Below, in pieces: positions 25,762-35,725 of a DNA stretch of 64,000 nucleotides. The stretch lies in NCBI GenBank assembly GCA_964621785.1, contig CAZUPD010000017.1, positions 22,536-86,535 of the forward strand, in the 5' to 3' direction. The position numbers and the translations under genes were made by a program. Origin of the DNA: JACKDW01 sp964621785 (GTDB taxonomy: Bacteria > Myxococcota_A > Polyangia > Nannocystales > Nannocystaceae). The notes beneath the pieces are model-generated. The model saw nothing but the letters and a program-made list of their open reading frames with translations. It searched no databases and had not been told where the DNA came from. Numbering within the stretch: position 1 is the stretch's first letter; each line of letters begins with the position of its first letter.

Positions 25762-27414
25762 GTGGCGTCACCAACGGACAACGACGAAGGGCGAAACCTC
25801 CTTGACATCGTCGAGCAACTCTCGGCGATCGCCGCGTGTTTTGCCACGGTCCATGACCTCGAGTCTTTTACCGAGCAGATTGAACGAGCGCTTGAGTCGT
25901 TGGTGACGGTTGAGTACTCGGGCCTATACCTGTGGGATTTTGACGCGAACCGTCTGCGCCTGCTTTATGCCAAGGGATTTACCCAAGCTGAGCAAGAAGA
26001 GGCCGAGCGCACAGCGTGGAACCGGCATCCCGGGCATGTTTATCGTACCCAAGAATGGTTGCATATACCAGATACAGACGCAGACGAAGCGCAGAGAAGT
26101 CAGTCGAGCCGCCGGAGTTTTCATGTCCGGTCGCGACTCTTTATGCCGGTGACGTTTCGCGACCAATCTCTCGGAGTGTTTGGTCTCGCCTCGGAAACGC
26201 CAAATTACTTTACGAGTCAACACATCGCAGTCCTGCGGTTTATCTGTCGGTTGACCGGAGTGGTCTACCGCCATGTGGTCGACCAACGCGAGCGGCAGCT
26301 GGTCTTGGAAAACTTAGATTCGACCGCGAGGCGCCTGCAGTTACTTGTCAGTACACTTCCGATCGCGTTGCTCGTCGTCGATATCTCCGGTCATATCTCG
26401 TTGGCTCAAGGGGCTGCGTTGCAGTACCTCACCGACGATCCATCGAGTTTGGTGGATTGCCTGATCGAACGGGCATTTACCCGCGCGCCGACACTTGCAT
26501 CGACGATCAGTGATGCACTCGCTGGACAGTCGAAGATCGCCGAGCACACCATCGGCGACCAGACCCTCGAAGTCCGTGCCCAAGCCCACCAAAATGGTGG
26601 GGCAACGGTGATGGTCCACAATATCTCCGAACAAAAACGGAACCTCGAACAGATGCGCCGGCTCAACGAGGAACTCTCGCGTGCGCGTGACCAGGCCCTG
26701 TTGGCGACCCGTGCCAAAAGTGACTTTTTGGCCACCATGAGCCACGAGCTGCGCACACCTCTCAATGCCATCATCGGGTATGCCGAGCTCGCGGATGAGG
26801 AACTCGAGTATCCAGATGCATGCACAAGTGATGATCTCAAACGCATCCACTCGTCGGCCGGGCAGCTTCTGCAGCTGATCAACGATATCCTCGATGTCTC
26901 CAAGATCGAGGCTGGGCGGCTCGTGCTCGACATTCAGCGGATTGACATCGCTGCACTCCTCAAGGCGGTCGAAGTTGCAATCGCACCGATTCAGCAGCGC
27001 AATCGCAATCACCTCGACGTCGTGGTCGGCGACAACCTCGGCGCGATCGAAGCGGACGAAACGGCCCTACGGCGTATCCTCATCAATCTCCTCGGCAATG
27101 CCAATAAGTTTACGGATGCCGGGGACATCATCTTGCGGGTCTGGGTGGAGCATGTCCGTGGGGAGCGGCGATTGAACTTCTCCGTACGCGACACCGGGAT
27201 CGGTATGAGCCAAGCACAGCTTTCGCGGGTGTTTGAGGCGTTTACCCAGGCAGATGCATCTACATCGAGAAAATATGGCGGAACGGGGTTGGGCCTGACG
27301 ATCACCCGCCAGCTCGTGCATCTGATGGGTGGCGAGATCGACGTCAGCAGTACGCCGGGGGAGGGGTCGTGCTTCCACGTTTGGATCCCGGCGCTCGTGT
27401 CGGTTGGGCGCTAA
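25762..27414 (+). CDS. Sensor histidine kinase with GAF and PAS-like domains
   Basis: The product has 550 residues from a GTG. Residues about 20-180 form a GAF domain; 190-290 look like a PAS or PAS-like module ending before a coiled-coil linker (LEQMRRLNEELSRARDQ). The HisKA box is SHELRTPLN with the phospho-acceptor at His328. The ATPase part has NLLGNANKFT (N box), DTGIGM (G1), VFEAFTQAD (F box) and GGTGLGL (G2). No membrane helix is seen, so it senses in the cytoplasm. There is no receiver domain or adjacent response regulator, so it is an orphan kinase. Confidence 0.9.
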   Translation: MASPTDNDEGRNLLDIVEQLSAIAACFATVHDLESFTEQIERALESLVTVEYSGLYLWDFDANRLRLLYAKGFTQAEQEEAERTAWNRHPGHVYRTQEWLHIPDTDADEAQRSQSSRRSFHVRSRLFMPVTFRDQSLGVFGLASETPNYFTSQHIAVLRFICRLTGVVYRHVVDQRERQLVLENLDSTARRLQLLVSTLPIALLVVDISGHISLAQGAALQYLTDDPSSLVDCLIERAFTRAPTLASTISDALAGQSKIAEHTIGDQTLEVRAQAHQNGGATVMVHNISEQKRNLEQMRRLNEELSRARDQALLATRAKSDFLATMSHELRTPLNAIIGYAELADEELEYPDACTSDDLKRIHSSAGQLLQLINDILDVSKIEAGRLVLDIQRIDIAALLKAVEVAIAPIQQRNRNHLDVVVGDNLGAIEADETALRRILINLLGNANKFTDAGDIILRVWVEHVRGERRLNFSVRDTGIGMSQAQLSRVFEAFTQADASTSRKYGGTGLGLTITRQLVHLMGGEIDVSSTPGEGSCFHVWIPALVSVGR

Positions 27415-27432
27415 GCGAGCCGCTTCCCCGGA

Positions 27433-28215
27433 TCAGGGAGTCGGGAAAACGCGACCGACACGAAAGTAGAGCGGCATCGACATCTCGCGGGGAAGCGAGG
27501 CCGGACCGTCGCGCAGCCACGCTTCGGTGAGGCGTTCGCGGATAACCTCGGTCGCCGGATGTCCGTGGTGCTCGGTGTAGCGAGCTGCGGCCGACCACGT
27601 GCCGAGCTTGCCGAGCAGTTGGTCGAGGGTCCACAGTCCATTGATCGAAATCGAAGGAAACGCGACCGGCTCAAACGGGAACTCGATGTTTTGATAACCC
27701 GAGAGCACGTGATTGAGTTGGTGGGCCCAAAAGGGTTTGAGCAACTGCCCGGTGAAATCGGCGATCACGGCATCGACCGCGGGCGAAACCGTGAGATTGA
27801 CGCTGTAGGTCCACGCCGCGATCAGGGCCCCGGGTTTGGCCACGCGTCGGACTTCACGGTAAAACGCTTCGCGGTCGAGCCAGTGCAGTGCTGCCGCGAT
27901 GGTGATGAGGTCGATGCTTGTAGATTCAATTGTCGTCGCTTCGGCACGCTCACATCGGTACTCGACCCGCGGATGTTGGCGGGCCTCGGCGAGCTGTTGG
28001 CGGCTGGCATCGGTGGCAATCACATGGTCGAAGTGCTCGGCGAGGGCCAGCGCAGCTTGGCCATTTCCGGTGGCACAGTCCCAACACCGAGCTGTCGCCG
28101 ACACCCGGGATTTGAGTTCGTGAAAAATTGCCGCCGGGTAGCTCGGCCGGAAGCGTGCGTAGGCGGATGACGCGGACGAAAAATAGTCCGGGAAGTCGGT
28201 GGAAACGTGTTTCAA
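27433..28215 (-). CDS. Class I SAM-dependent methyltransferase
   Basis: The product has 260 residues. SAM-binding motif I is WDCATGNGQAALALAE, with an acidic residue at the end of strand 2 (VIATDASRQQLAEA) and DLITIAAALHWLDRE as motif post-II. It belongs to the Methyltransf_11 group near the trans-aconitate methyltransferase/TMT1-like proteins. The second strand of the fold is followed by a C-terminal lid. The substrate is unknown. It converges on the histidine kinase (18 bp between stops) and lies 80 bp downstream of the HNH gene on the same strand. Confidence 0.8.
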   Translation of the reverse strand: MKHVSTDFPDYFSSASSAYARFRPSYPAAIFHELKSRVSATARCWDCATGNGQAALALAEHFDHVIATDASRQQLAEARQHPRVEYRCERAEATTIESTSIDLITIAAALHWLDREAFYREVRRVAKPGALIAAWTYSVNLTVSPAVDAVIADFTGQLLKPFWAHQLNHVLSGYQNIEFPFEPVAFPSISINGLWTLDQLLGKLGTWSAAARYTEHHGHPATEVIRERLTEAWLRDGPASLPREMSMPLYFRVGRVFPTP

Positions 28216-28295
28216 GGACGAATCTACTGTACGTCAGTTGCCGGTCCCACGGAACCTCCACACAATGTCGTGCGAACGACAACCTGCGCGTTTCG

Positions 28296-29432
28296 TCAGC
28301 TCGGGATTCGAACGGCACGCAGGGAGTTCTCGATGTCGACGCGCTGCTCGGCAAATTTTACCAAGGGGTCGTTTTTTGCCTGCCACAGCATCAAGCCGTC
28401 CGGTGCGTGATGGTAAACGACCCGCGCAATCGAGAGGACACGATCCGCGTCGGTCGGCCACCTGCGACGTTCGGCGATTTCGACGAGGGTGTCATGACGA
28501 TCACGTACACGCGCACACCATCGTTGTACATGCGTGTGGGAGGCGAGGAAGTTGAGTTTAGATGAGTTGCAGTCGGGATGGCTGGCTACCAAATTGTGGA
28601 GTCCGTTTTCAGGATGCCGCGACCAGGGGATGAAGTGGTCGACGTGGTAGCTGCCCCGAAGGTCATTTTGACAATAGAAGCAGCGTCCGTCCTGCAGCGT
28701 CCGCAGATCCTGACGAACGGGGTCGAGGGACATACGCGCACAACCGAACAAGAATTCGTGTAGATGACCGACGTCGAGGGCGTTGAGGTTGGCCACTTTA
28801 CTGGCCCAATGTTGCATAATCAACGGGCGTAGGAGCGCAGACATGGCGACAAAGCACTGCGCGACCCCGGGTTGTAGATGGATGCGGTTGTCAAACGAAC
28901 TCGCTTCGCCGCGTTGGAGCGCCCGCAGGCCGCGTGGTCGTGAACCGGAGTCTTCCCAGGAGATACGATAGATCCAGTTGTGGCACACGCCCGCAATACG
29001 TTGCAGTTTGGGAAGTGGGTAGCGGGTGAGGACCTCTTCGATCTTGTCGACCGCATCTTGAAAACGGTCCTCAACGAGTGGGCGAAGCTGTGCGTAGGTC
29101 GGCGCACCGAAATTATGAGTATATACATATTCTCGCAGATTTTCGACAGCAGCGATGATTGCACCACGGCCCGGGGCGTTTTGGTGGAGGACCGCCTCTC
29201 CTCGCCATCGCAGGGTCTGCGGCCAGTAGAGCTCGAGAACCTTCTCCGCCAGTTTACGTGTGGTCAGGACCTGAGGTGGAGCGCCTCCTTCTGAACAGGT
29301 CTCTTTACACAGGTCGACTAGCGCTAACAACACCGCGTGTTTGTAGGTCGCTGTGAAGGATCCATGGTCGAGAATCGCGAGGACCTGCTCAACGATTTCG
29401 ACCTGGCGCGCGGGCGTGAGTGCGTCGGGCAT
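28296..29432 (-). CDS. HNH endonuclease domain protein
   Basis: The product has 378 residues. The C-terminal HNH module is complete: CFYC (251-254), VDH (263-265), HN (279-280) and PDC (286-288), so metal binding and nuclease activity are plausible. The N-terminal 230 residues are helical and begin with a segment TATYKHAVLLALVDLC that recurs in stand-alone HNH proteins. Substrate and role are unknown; DNA defence is possible but no partner genes of a known system are adjacent. It starts 3 bp after the tam stop, so it is translated from the same message as that methyltransferase. Confidence 0.8.
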   Translation of the reverse strand: MPDALTPARQVEIVEQVLAILDHGSFTATYKHAVLLALVDLCKETCSEGGAPPQVLTTRKLAEKVLELYWPQTLRWRGEAVLHQNAPGRGAIIAAVENLREYVYTHNFGAPTYAQLRPLVEDRFQDAVDKIEEVLTRYPLPKLQRIAGVCHNWIYRISWEDSGSRPRGLRALQRGEASSFDNRIHLQPGVAQCFVAMSALLRPLIMQHWASKVANLNALDVGHLHEFLFGCARMSLDPVRQDLRTLQDGRCFYCQNDLRGSYHVDHFIPWSRHPENGLHNLVASHPDCNSSKLNFLASHTHVQRWCARVRDRHDTLVEIAERRRWPTDADRVLSIARVVYHHAPDGLMLWQAKNDPLVKFAEQRVDIENSLRAVRIPS

Positions 29433-29435
29433 GGA

Positions 29436-30209
29436 CTAAAGAGTCGCAACCTTGGCGATGAGGAACAGGCGAAGGTAGGGGAGCAGGGTATGACCGTTGT
29501 TGCGGGCGGGGTAGGCTTGGCGAATCAGGTTGCGGTAACAGGTGACAAACCGGCTGCGGTCGGGTTCGTCCAGGGCATTGGTAAACGGACGCAACCAACT
29601 GCCTGCGGTCCACTCGGCCACCGGATTGTCGCCGCTGAGGACTTGGATGTAGTTCGTTTCCCAGATGTCGAGCGCAGCACAGTGATCGGCAAGTGCCTCG
29701 TAATAGACCTCCGGCGGGTGTGTGGGCGGAGGGCGAAACAGGTGCTTGATATATGTATAGACACCCGATTGCTGGGCTGCCTCGTACACGAGCTGATGCG
29801 TCGGGCGAGAGAAGTTCCGCGGCATTTGAACGGCCAACACGCCCCCCGGGGCGAGCAGTGACAGGAGTCGGGGAAATAGTTGGTCATGGTCGGGGAGCCA
29901 GTGGAGTGCGGCGTTGCTGTAGATGAGATCGGCCGGCGTGGTGGGCTGCCACGTCGCTGCATCGGCCTCGATCCAGTGTTGGTCGGGCATCGACGCCCGG
30001 GCCGAGGTCAGCATTTCCGGTGAGCGATCCACACCAAAAACCTGTGCCTTAGGCCATCTTTGACACAAGTACGGCGTGACATTTCCCGGGCCACACCCGA
30101 GGTCCACCACCGACTTCGGAGCTTCGAGGTCGACTCGGGAGAGGAGGTCGAGTGCCGGGCGAAGCCGCGGCCCGACGAAGTTGAGGTAGCGCTGCGGATC
30201 CCAAGTCAT
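29436..30209 (-). CDS. tam: Trans-aconitate 2-methyltransferase-like protein
   Basis: The product has 257 residues from the ATG at 30209, very close to E. coli Tam (252). MTWDPQRYLNF is the characteristic start; motif I is VVDLGCGPGNVT, followed by GVDRSPEML, and NAALHWLPDHDQLFPRLLSLLAPGG, all typical of Tam. Tam methylates trans-aconitate formed from cis-aconitate, removing an aconitase inhibitor. The frame upstream of 30209 has no resemblance to the family. It is followed at 3 bp by the HNH gene. Confidence 0.85.
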   Translation of the reverse strand: MTWDPQRYLNFVGPRLRPALDLLSRVDLEAPKSVVDLGCGPGNVTPYLCQRWPKAQVFGVDRSPEMLTSARASMPDQHWIEADAATWQPTTPADLIYSNAALHWLPDHDQLFPRLLSLLAPGGVLAVQMPRNFSRPTHQLVYEAAQQSGVYTYIKHLFRPPPTHPPEVYYEALADHCAALDIWETNYIQVLSGDNPVAEWTAGSWLRPFTNALDEPDRSRFVTCYRNLIRQAYPARNNGHTLLPYLRLFLIAKVATL

Positions 30210-30310
30210 GTCCCGAGGATATCCGGAAGCGCCCACAATTTGGCACCCTGATCCGTGCCGAATCGGGCCGGTCACCCGCAGCAACGCCCGCCGAGGTCCA
30301 CACCGGTGGC

Positions 30311-30339
30311 AGGGTTTGCACCGCCGCCAGTGCAACCCT
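30311..30339 (-). terminator. Possible hairpin terminator after the transglycosylase gene
   Basis: AGGGTTTGCAC and GTGCAACCCT pair with one bulged T around an 8-base GC loop, 17 bp beyond the stop at 30356 and before tam. No T-run follows, so it may instead be an mRNA-stabilising stem. Confidence 0.45.
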
Positions 30340-30355
30340 CCGCGAGAAGCCCGGG

Positions 30356-32953
30356 CTAAAAGTCGATGTTGTCTTCGTAGCGTGTATCGACCTCGTTGGT
30401 CCACCGCGGCAGCTCACCGTTGTACATCAAATTATATGCGGCGTGGACTTCGAGCACCCGCCGGGTGTAGCGGGCGGACTCGGAGAACGGGATTTCCTCG
30501 ATGAATGCGTCGAGCTGGAGTTCTTGACCGTCGGCGGATTTTGCCGCGAGCCAGCGGGCGACATTCGAAGGCCCGCCGTTGTAGCTGGCGTAGGCCATCG
30601 CCGCTTGCCCGTGGAATTTTTTGATCAGCTCGGAGATGTAATAGGAGGCGAGCTTCGCGTTGGTATCGATGTCAAAAAGTGTATCTGCATCAAAATGGCC
30701 GTCGCACTCGCCGAGGCGCTCGGCCAGCTGGCGGCCGGTCCACGGCATGATCTGCAGCGCACCCCGGGCTCCGACATGGGACACCACGTGGCGGCGAAAC
30801 CTCGACTCGGTGTACATCAGTGACCACAGATGGGTTGGATCGATGTCGCGGACCGCGGCCTCACGTTCGAGAATCGGGCGAAATGCCCGTGGATGCCACC
30901 GTTCTTTATATGTGTGTGCATCCGATTTGGTCAGCTTGGCCATGCGGTGCGGCTCGTGGAGTGACAGTGCGAGCACGCGTAGATCATCGCGGATCGGGTC
31001 GGCGACCTCGGATTTGCGCAGGTGTTTGCGGAGGTCACGGGAAACCCGGAGTTTGGGTTGTTTCCACGCGGCTTTCCAACCGAGGCCGACAATCCGATCC
31101 TCGTTGCGCGGCACGTAGCCACCGCTGCGAAAGCCTGGGGCGACGTCGACAAACTCGTCGATGGCGATCCGAAGTTCGCGGCGAGCCTCTTCGATATACC
31201 CGGCACGGTGCAGCGCGGCTGCTCGAGTGACGGCTTCGGAGTTGCCTTCAAACTTGGCGAGTGCCTGTTCGAACACCTCCACGGTCTCGGCGTAGTTGGG
31301 TGGGTCCGATTCGTCCGGGACCGCGGTGAGTGTCGGCAACTCGGGTGTGGGCTCGCCGGCGTCGAGAAGACGCTGCCGCGCCTGCAACCCGTAGTACGAA
31401 AGTGGTTGCTGCTTCACGATTTTTGTCAGTGCTGCCGCCCCTGCTTGGCGCTGCTCGGGAAGACTCGAACCCAACCGCAAACGGCCGCTGAAGTACCGCG
31501 CGCGTGTCGTGTCGGTACCCCGGCGGGAGGCGACCTTGTCAAACGCGTCGATGGCTGCCTCGTGGTCACCCGTGCGGAACTTGAGCCAGGCGTCGAGCCA
31601 CCGACGACTCTCTGTATATGCACGGTATTGTTGACCGAACCGGTGGAGCAGCTTCTGGGCCTGTTCGTATTTCCCCCCGCGGACCGCCAGGCGAATCGCA
31701 CTCCATAGGGCCTCTTTCCCGGTCATGCCTTTTTTGCGGCTGCGCTCCAACAAAATGTCGATCGCTTTGTCGTACTCACGACCGCGCTCGAGGCAGCGCA
31801 GCACATTGTTGCGGTTCTCCTCGTTTTCGACCTCGGCATACAGTTCGCCGAAGTCCTGCGAGCAGGTCGCAAAGTCACGTTGTTTGTAGGCTGTCCATCC
31901 GCGCGAGTGTTTGGCAGCGCGTTTGACCGATTCGGGGGTCTTGGGATCGTTGAGAAGGTCGTCGAGGATCTGACGTGAAAGCACAACCCTGCGCAGGCTC
32001 CGGGCATTGCGGGCGCGAGCGAGTTGTTCGGCACGTGACCAGTCTTTGCGGGTGACGCGTTTGGAGGTTTCGGCCAGCTCACCGAGCTCGTTCCAAGCAT
32101 CCTGGGCCTCGGGTTCCCCCGCACGGTCGATCGCGAGGTTGCGGTAGGCCTCGGCGGCTTCGCTGTGTTTGCCGGCACGAACCAGTGCACGTGCAACTTC
32201 CAGTTGCATCAAGCCGACCTTCGGGTGGTTGGGGTAGTCGCGGATGACTTTGCCGAGCTCCTTGGCCGCCCGGTTGGCGGCGACGCGGGTACTCGAGCCT
32301 CCGCTCCCTTGGATTTCGGCGAGGAGCCAGGCGCGTTCGACCCGGATTTCGGCGAGGTTGCGAATCGGCGAGTGCTTGAGTGCGCGGCGCAAATGGGTGT
32401 CGGCGGTGCGCCGCATCTCGTCGGCCTCGGCCTGTGGGGTGCCGGGTTTTCGGGCCAGGTCGGCCAAGCTCCGGGCATACTCGAGGCGAATATGCTCGGG
32501 CGGCAGGTGTTTGGCGAAGTGCCGCGAGGCAATCACTGGGCGGATGGCTTCGACGGCTCGCGCAGGATCTTTGGCGAGTCGGGCCGCCCGACCTTCGAGG
32601 GCCTTGGCGGCAAACCAGAGAGGCGTCTCGGATTCGGGTTGCTGGACTCGGGTGAGTTGCTCGAGTGCTCCGGCCGCATCTCCACTAGCGAGGAGGTCGG
32701 CAGCACCTTCGAGTCCTGGGATTGGTTCGGGCGAAGGATCGGGTGCAGGCTCCGGGGCTGGCACCGGTTCGGGGAGGATGGCGAGGTCGACAGCCGGTGT
32801 AGCTTCAACCGTCGGGGTGACGTGCTCCGGCATCGGAGCCTCCCCGACGGCGCGGTCGACCCGTTCACCGCCGGCACGGCATCCGTTCACAGCCAGAAGT
32901 GCTGCGATCACGACAACTTGATTCAACCTAGTGAACATGTGGCGGGTATCCAT
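30356..32953 (-). CDS. Lytic murein transglycosylase lipoprotein with helical repeats
   Basis: The product has 865 residues from the ATG at 32953, which has a GGGGGAAGAG ribosome site; the frame to 33187 is rejected. A lipoprotein signal ends at LLAVNGC. A Pro/Glu/Ala linker is followed by about 600 residues of TPR-like helical repeats as in Slt70. The C-terminal SLT domain has MYTESRFRRHVVSHVGARG with the catalytic Glu, ALQIMPWTG and ASYNGGPSNVARWL. It should cleave the glycan strand of peptidoglycan in the periplasm, from the membrane. It is a single gene, with palindrome copies at 30680, 31613 and 32186. Confidence 0.88.
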   Translation of the reverse strand: MDTRHMFTRLNQVVVIAALLAVNGCRAGGERVDRAVGEAPMPEHVTPTVEATPAVDLAILPEPVPAPEPAPDPSPEPIPGLEGAADLLASGDAAGALEQLTRVQQPESETPLWFAAKALEGRAARLAKDPARAVEAIRPVIASRHFAKHLPPEHIRLEYARSLADLARKPGTPQAEADEMRRTADTHLRRALKHSPIRNLAEIRVERAWLLAEIQGSGGSSTRVAANRAAKELGKVIRDYPNHPKVGLMQLEVARALVRAGKHSEAAEAYRNLAIDRAGEPEAQDAWNELGELAETSKRVTRKDWSRAEQLARARNARSLRRVVLSRQILDDLLNDPKTPESVKRAAKHSRGWTAYKQRDFATCSQDFGELYAEVENEENRNNVLRCLERGREYDKAIDILLERSRKKGMTGKEALWSAIRLAVRGGKYEQAQKLLHRFGQQYRAYTESRRWLDAWLKFRTGDHEAAIDAFDKVASRRGTDTTRARYFSGRLRLGSSLPEQRQAGAAALTKIVKQQPLSYYGLQARQRLLDAGEPTPELPTLTAVPDESDPPNYAETVEVFEQALAKFEGNSEAVTRAAALHRAGYIEEARRELRIAIDEFVDVAPGFRSGGYVPRNEDRIVGLGWKAAWKQPKLRVSRDLRKHLRKSEVADPIRDDLRVLALSLHEPHRMAKLTKSDAHTYKERWHPRAFRPILEREAAVRDIDPTHLWSLMYTESRFRRHVVSHVGARGALQIMPWTGRQLAERLGECDGHFDADTLFDIDTNAKLASYYISELIKKFHGQAAMAYASYNGGPSNVARWLAAKSADGQELQLDAFIEEIPFSESARYTRRVLEVHAAYNLMYNGELPRWTNEVDTRYEDNIDF

Positions 32954-33250
32954 CGCCAACTCTTCCCCCCGAGTAAGTAAGCTAGCACACTGATAAACAC
33001 GCGCCGATTTCTCGACAGATTCAAGGGTTCGGCTCTCGTTTTCGATTTGGTGCGTATTTGGTTGATAGCGGTTGGCATACGGCATTTGCGAAGTTGCGAT
33101 TGCAAGCTGTACGCCAGCGACTGTGAAACATCGATCGCACAAACCTGCCCGCGGTCCGCATCGGAGAGGTGTTTTTCGCCTTGTCAACGAAGTTGCGCGA
33201 AGGCGCGAATGTTCGCGGAACTCGTGTGAAACGACTGGGCTGCTTGATCT

Positions 33251-35695
33251 ATGGTCGGCCCCGTGAAGTTACTTCGTCCGCCACACCAACTAGTCGCCAC
33301 GGTTTTGGGTGCCGGCACCATGGGTGCCCAAATCGCGGCGCACCTCGCCAATGCCGGCATCCGGACCTTCCTCCTCGACATCGTGCCCAAGGGCGTGCCC
33401 GCCGAAGCTCCGGCAAAGCTGCGCAATGCCTTGGGGCTCGGTGCCATGAAAGTGATGGCCAAGGCCAAACCAGCTCCGTTTACCGATCGCCGGTTCGCCG
33501 CCCGGATCACCGTCGGCAACTTCGAAGATGATCTCGAACGAGCGGTGGGTTTGAGTGACATCGTCATCGAAGCTGTCGTGGAGCGACTTGATATCAAGCA
33601 GAGCCTGTTTTCCAAGGTTGCCGCCGCGGCCCGCCCAGACACCATCTTGGCCTCCAACACCAGCGGGATTGCGATCGGTTCGATCGCCGAAGGGTTGCCC
33701 GAATCTGTGCGTGCGCGCCTGGTCGGTATGCACTTCTTCAACCCGCCTCGGTATATGCATCTTCTCGAGGTCGTGCCCTCGGCGTACACCGCACCTTCGG
33801 TCGTCGCCGAGCTCTCGGCATTTTCTGACCGCGTGCTCGGCAAGGGCGTCGTGATGTGCCGCGATACCCCCAACTTCATCGGCAACCGGGTTGGGATCGC
33901 CGAAATGTTGCTGTCCTTTCAGGCAACCACCGATCTCGGCCTGACCGTCGAGGAAGTTGACCTGCTCAACGGTCCGCTGATGGGGCGCCCGCGGACTGGG
34001 AGCTATCGCCTCGGCGATATGGTTGGGCTCGACGTCGTCGGTCACGTGGTCCGCAACCTCCAAACGACACTGACCAGCACCCCTGGAGAACCGGGCTACG
34101 ACGAGCTCTACGAGCTCATGGTCGTGCCGCCGGTGTTGGAAAAAATGTACGAGCGCAAGATGCTCGGCGATAAGACCAAGGGAGGGTTTTACAAGAAGTC
34201 GCGCGATGCCAAGGGCAAGCGGGTGATTTCTTCGCTCGACCTCGAATCGCTCGAGTACCGCGACCGTCGCGAGCCACAACTCGCTGAGCTGGCCGAGGCC
34301 GGTCAAATCGGCGACCTCGAGCAACGCGTCGCCGCGGCCTTGCGGGTCGAAGGGCGGGCCGGCGATTTTTTGCGCCGCGTCTATCTCACCTTGATGAACT
34401 ACGCCGCCAACCGGGTTGGCGAGATCTGTGACACCCCGCGCCAGATCGACGATGCGATGTGTTGGGGCTACGGGTGGAAACTCGGTCCCTTCGGGCTGTG
34501 GGACGCGGTCGGCCTGCAATGGGGCATCGACCAGCTGCGTGCCCTCGGGCAAGAGCCTGCCGCAGCCGCCCTCGAGTTGCTCGAGAAACATGGCCCCGAG
34601 GCCAAGTGGTACGGCACGGGTGACGCGGGTCCGACGGTGTTTGTTCCGGGATCAGGCGTTCAACAAATACCTGTCCCTGAAGGCATGTTGTTGCTGCAAA
34701 ATCCTGCGACCCGCAAGGTACTCGCCAGCAACCGTCACGCCAGCGTGCTCGACATCGGCGACGGCATCGCCTGTGTCGAGTTTCACTGCCGCAAGATGAA
34801 CGTGCTCAACGACGGCGTGATGGACATGCTCGGTCAGGCCCTGCCGACCCTCGAAAAAACGGGGGGCTTTCGCGGGCTAGTCGTCGGCAACCAGGCCGAC
34901 AACTTCTGTGCCGGAGCTGACCTTCGAAACATCTTGAAGTGGGCGAGCGAAAAGGACTTTGATGCCCTCGACAAGGCCGTCGCCACGCTGCAAAACCTGT
35001 TGATGGATCTGCGTCACGCATCGATTCCGGTGGTTGTGGCTGCCCAGGGGATGGCCTTGGGTGGCGGTGTCGAGGTCGCCCTCCACGGCGATGCGATTCA
35101 AGCATCCTCCGAACTTTATATGGGGCTTGTCGAGGCGGGTGTCGGTCTGTTGCCCGCGGGTGGTGGTCTCAAAGAGCTATGTCGGCGGGCATCGGCCTGG
35201 GCAGCCCAAGTTCCAGGCGCCGATCCGTATCCGTTTATCCGCCGGGCCTTCGACTGTGTTGGCGGTGGCAAAGTCTCCTCGTCGGCCGACGAGGCGCGGG
35301 CATTTGGCTTTTTGGCTGCCGGCGATCGGATCACCGGGCACAAACTCCGGGTGGTTGCCGACGCCAAACAGCGCGCCATCGGATTGGCCGAAGCCGGCTA
35401 CATACCACCCGATCGCAACGAGCTCATCGATGTCATCGGCGAACCTCAAGGCGTGAGTTTCTTGCTCGGTGCCACGATGTTTGCCTGGGGTGGCTACATC
35501 TCCGACCATGACCACCTCATCGGCAAGAAGATCGCCCACGTCCTCAGCGGCGGCATGACGCCCACGGCCACCCAGGTCACCGCACAACATCTTCTCGACC
35601 TCGAACGCGAAGCTTTTGTCAGTCTTGCGGGCGAGGAAAAAACCCGAGCACGTATCGAGTACATGCTCAAAAACAACAAACCCCTGCGGAACTGA
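33251..35695 (+). CDS. fadN: 3-hydroxyacyl-CoA dehydrogenase/enoyl-CoA hydratase, FadN type
   Basis: The product has 814 residues. The dehydrogenase half comes first, with NAD motif VLGAGTMGAQIAAHLANAG (about 18-36) and SNTSGIAIGSIAEGLP; the hydratase half lies at about 500-720, with GLVVGNQADNFCAGADL and AAQGMALGGGVEVALHGD. This order is that of Bacillus FadN and the reverse of E. coli FadB/FadJ. It carries out hydration and NAD-dependent oxidation in fatty-acid beta-oxidation. The thiolase gene starts 30 bp downstream, completing the cycle. No clear ribosome site is seen; a GTG at 33263 is an alternative start. Confidence 0.88.
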   Translation: MVGPVKLLRPPHQLVATVLGAGTMGAQIAAHLANAGIRTFLLDIVPKGVPAEAPAKLRNALGLGAMKVMAKAKPAPFTDRRFAARITVGNFEDDLERAVGLSDIVIEAVVERLDIKQSLFSKVAAAARPDTILASNTSGIAIGSIAEGLPESVRARLVGMHFFNPPRYMHLLEVVPSAYTAPSVVAELSAFSDRVLGKGVVMCRDTPNFIGNRVGIAEMLLSFQATTDLGLTVEEVDLLNGPLMGRPRTGSYRLGDMVGLDVVGHVVRNLQTTLTSTPGEPGYDELYELMVVPPVLEKMYERKMLGDKTKGGFYKKSRDAKGKRVISSLDLESLEYRDRREPQLAELAEAGQIGDLEQRVAAALRVEGRAGDFLRRVYLTLMNYAANRVGEICDTPRQIDDAMCWGYGWKLGPFGLWDAVGLQWGIDQLRALGQEPAAAALELLEKHGPEAKWYGTGDAGPTVFVPGSGVQQIPVPEGMLLLQNPATRKVLASNRHASVLDIGDGIACVEFHCRKMNVLNDGVMDMLGQALPTLEKTGGFRGLVVGNQADNFCAGADLRNILKWASEKDFDALDKAVATLQNLLMDLRHASIPVVVAAQGMALGGGVEVALHGDAIQASSELYMGLVEAGVGLLPAGGGLKELCRRASAWAAQVPGADPYPFIRRAFDCVGGGKVSSSADEARAFGFLAAGDRITGHKLRVVADAKQRAIGLAEAGYIPPDRNELIDVIGEPQGVSFLLGATMFAWGGYISDHDHLIGKKIAHVLSGGMTPTATQVTAQHLLDLEREAFVSLAGEEKTRARIEYMLKNNKPLRN

Positions 35696-35725
35696 ACCGT
35701 CCAGACAAGTTGAAGGTACAACGAT

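Noticed and set aside
28296..29432. HNH gene as part of a known defence system
   Set aside because: No known restriction, retron, CBASS or toxin-antitoxin partner genes are adjacent.
32954..33187. N-terminal extension of the transglycosylase frame
   Set aside because: The lipoprotein signal and ribosome site begin at 32953.
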